Source of the DNA: Rhyacichthys aspro
Taxonomy: Eukaryota > Chordata > Actinopteri > Gobiiformes > Rhyacichthyidae
Length of the DNA: 64,000 bases
Direction of reading: 5' to 3'
NCBI GenBank assembly: GCA_036850595.1
Contig: CM072158.1
Coordinates: 10,307,422-10,371,421 of the forward strand
Shown here: positions 63,291-64,000 of the stretch, in pieces
Layout of the letters: each line of letters opens with the position of its first letter
How positions within the stretch are numbered: the stretch's first letter is position 1
Notes under the pieces: generated by a model
Databases searched by the model: none
What the model was told of the DNA's origin: nothing
Seen by the model: only the letters and a program-made list of their open reading frames with translations
Program-made: the position numbers and the translations under genes

Positions 63291-64000
63291 TATCTCTTCA
63301 AACAAGCATCAGTGCAGACCAGTATCAGAAAAGTGCATGTGAAATCCCTAAAGCCTCATCTTTTTATGTAAAACTTTTCATCCAGAGATTTTTAGCTGTG
63401 TTTTAGCTGTGTATGCCTCGCGTCCAAATGTCCTCTGAGCTTAGTACGCACAGTTTGTTTGTGCCAAAAATGTCTCCCATTCCTGGTTGCTTATGTCAGG
63501 AAATAAGCCTCAAGCCATTTAAATCATTCCCTGACCATTCAGCCATGCAGATGTGAGCTAATTACATCTTACCCAACTCTAGGACTTTAGAACTTTGGCT
63601 ACACTTCAATCATTTATGTTTTAATAATGTGGGGCTATAATGAACATTAAACAGGTTAAGACATTTTTTTCCAAATTGAAGGATTTGATGGTCTTGTTTA
63701 GGACATAGTAAAATGGCTCATAAATTCCAGGGCATCCCACCTCCTTCTCCTAAAAACTCCATTCACAAAGTTGTAGTAAAAAGAAAGGCTGCACATTGGA
63801 GTGAAACAAAAGGGAGGGTCTAGACTTATTTGTAAAGTCAAGTCTAACTGTGAAATTTTCCTGTCACTGTCTTTCTGCCTGTTTAATGCTTTTAATGTCC
63901 ACTTGGACGACTCACTGTAGCTTTGGGGAACATTATTGTTGAGAGTGCAGTTTTAGAGGGAAAATCATTGCTGCTGTTGCTGCTACACAGCCAGTAAATA
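63291..64000. other. right end of window, nothing recognised
   Basis: AT-rich sequence with no ORF of note, no splice-bounded exon with recognisable coding content, and no repeat family that I can name. Confidence 0.4.

Noticed and set aside
1..64000. CRISPR arrays, operons, prokaryotic promoters or insertion sequences
   Set aside because: All genes are spliced vertebrate genes; the only regular array is the 9-bp minisatellite, which has no spacers.

Overview
This window is vertebrate nuclear DNA and almost certainly from a ray-finned (teleost) fish. All genes are split by GT-AG introns, intergenic spacers are short, the dispersed repeats are of fish type, and the proteins are clearly orthologous to human ones but diverged as fish proteins usually are. 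There is no operon structure, CRISPR array or prokaryotic signal. Eight intron-containing protein-coding genes were assembled exon by exon, with reading phase checked across the junctions.

Layout. (1) 156-8130 (+): the 3' part of ripor2 (fam65b), whose 5' exons lie outside the window, with a ~2 kb 3' UTR. (2) 8727-10920 (-): gmnn (geminin), ahead of a degraded SINE. (3) 11280-14600 (+): the C6orf62 orthologue, head-to-head with gmnn. (4) 14782-16198 (-): acot13. (5) 16563-18374 (+): tdp2, head-to-head with acot13 across 364 bp. (6) 18.4-20.4 kb: a gene-free spacer. (7) ~20430-30138 (-): tmem64. (8) 31951-50430 (+): necab1, with two micro-exons and a 9-bp minisatellite in an intron. (9) 51637-59525 (-): pip4p2 (tmem55a). 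(10) 59.7-64 kb: a gene-poor tail with a nest of dead elements. It holds a broken exoc8-like copy, a frameshifted MADF-domain fragment, an LTR-like segment and a 5'-truncated LINE with target-site duplication. All lie between long inverted repeats with a 38-bp perfect core.

The first five genes follow the order of human 6p22.3 (RIPOR2, GMNN, C6orf62, ACOT13, TDP2). The next three follow human 8q21.3 (TMEM64, NECAB1, PIP4P2). The window therefore spans a junction of two conserved synteny blocks at about 18.4-20.4 kb. The genes do not form a pathway. Their roles are Rho inhibition and cell polarity (ripor2), replication licensing (gmnn), fatty acyl-CoA hydrolysis (acot13), repair of topoisomerase adducts (tdp2), a DedA-type membrane protein (tmem64), neuronal calcium binding (necab1) and endolysosomal phosphoinositide metabolism (pip4p2).

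The observations most worth a second look are the inverted-repeat-bounded mosaic at 60.07-63.29 kb, a candidate in-frame 75-nt cassette exon in pip4p2, the necab1 minisatellite, unexplained open frames upstream of tmem64, and a few good CTCF-like motifs. All protein names rest on recognition of the translated sequence and on synteny; no database search was run.
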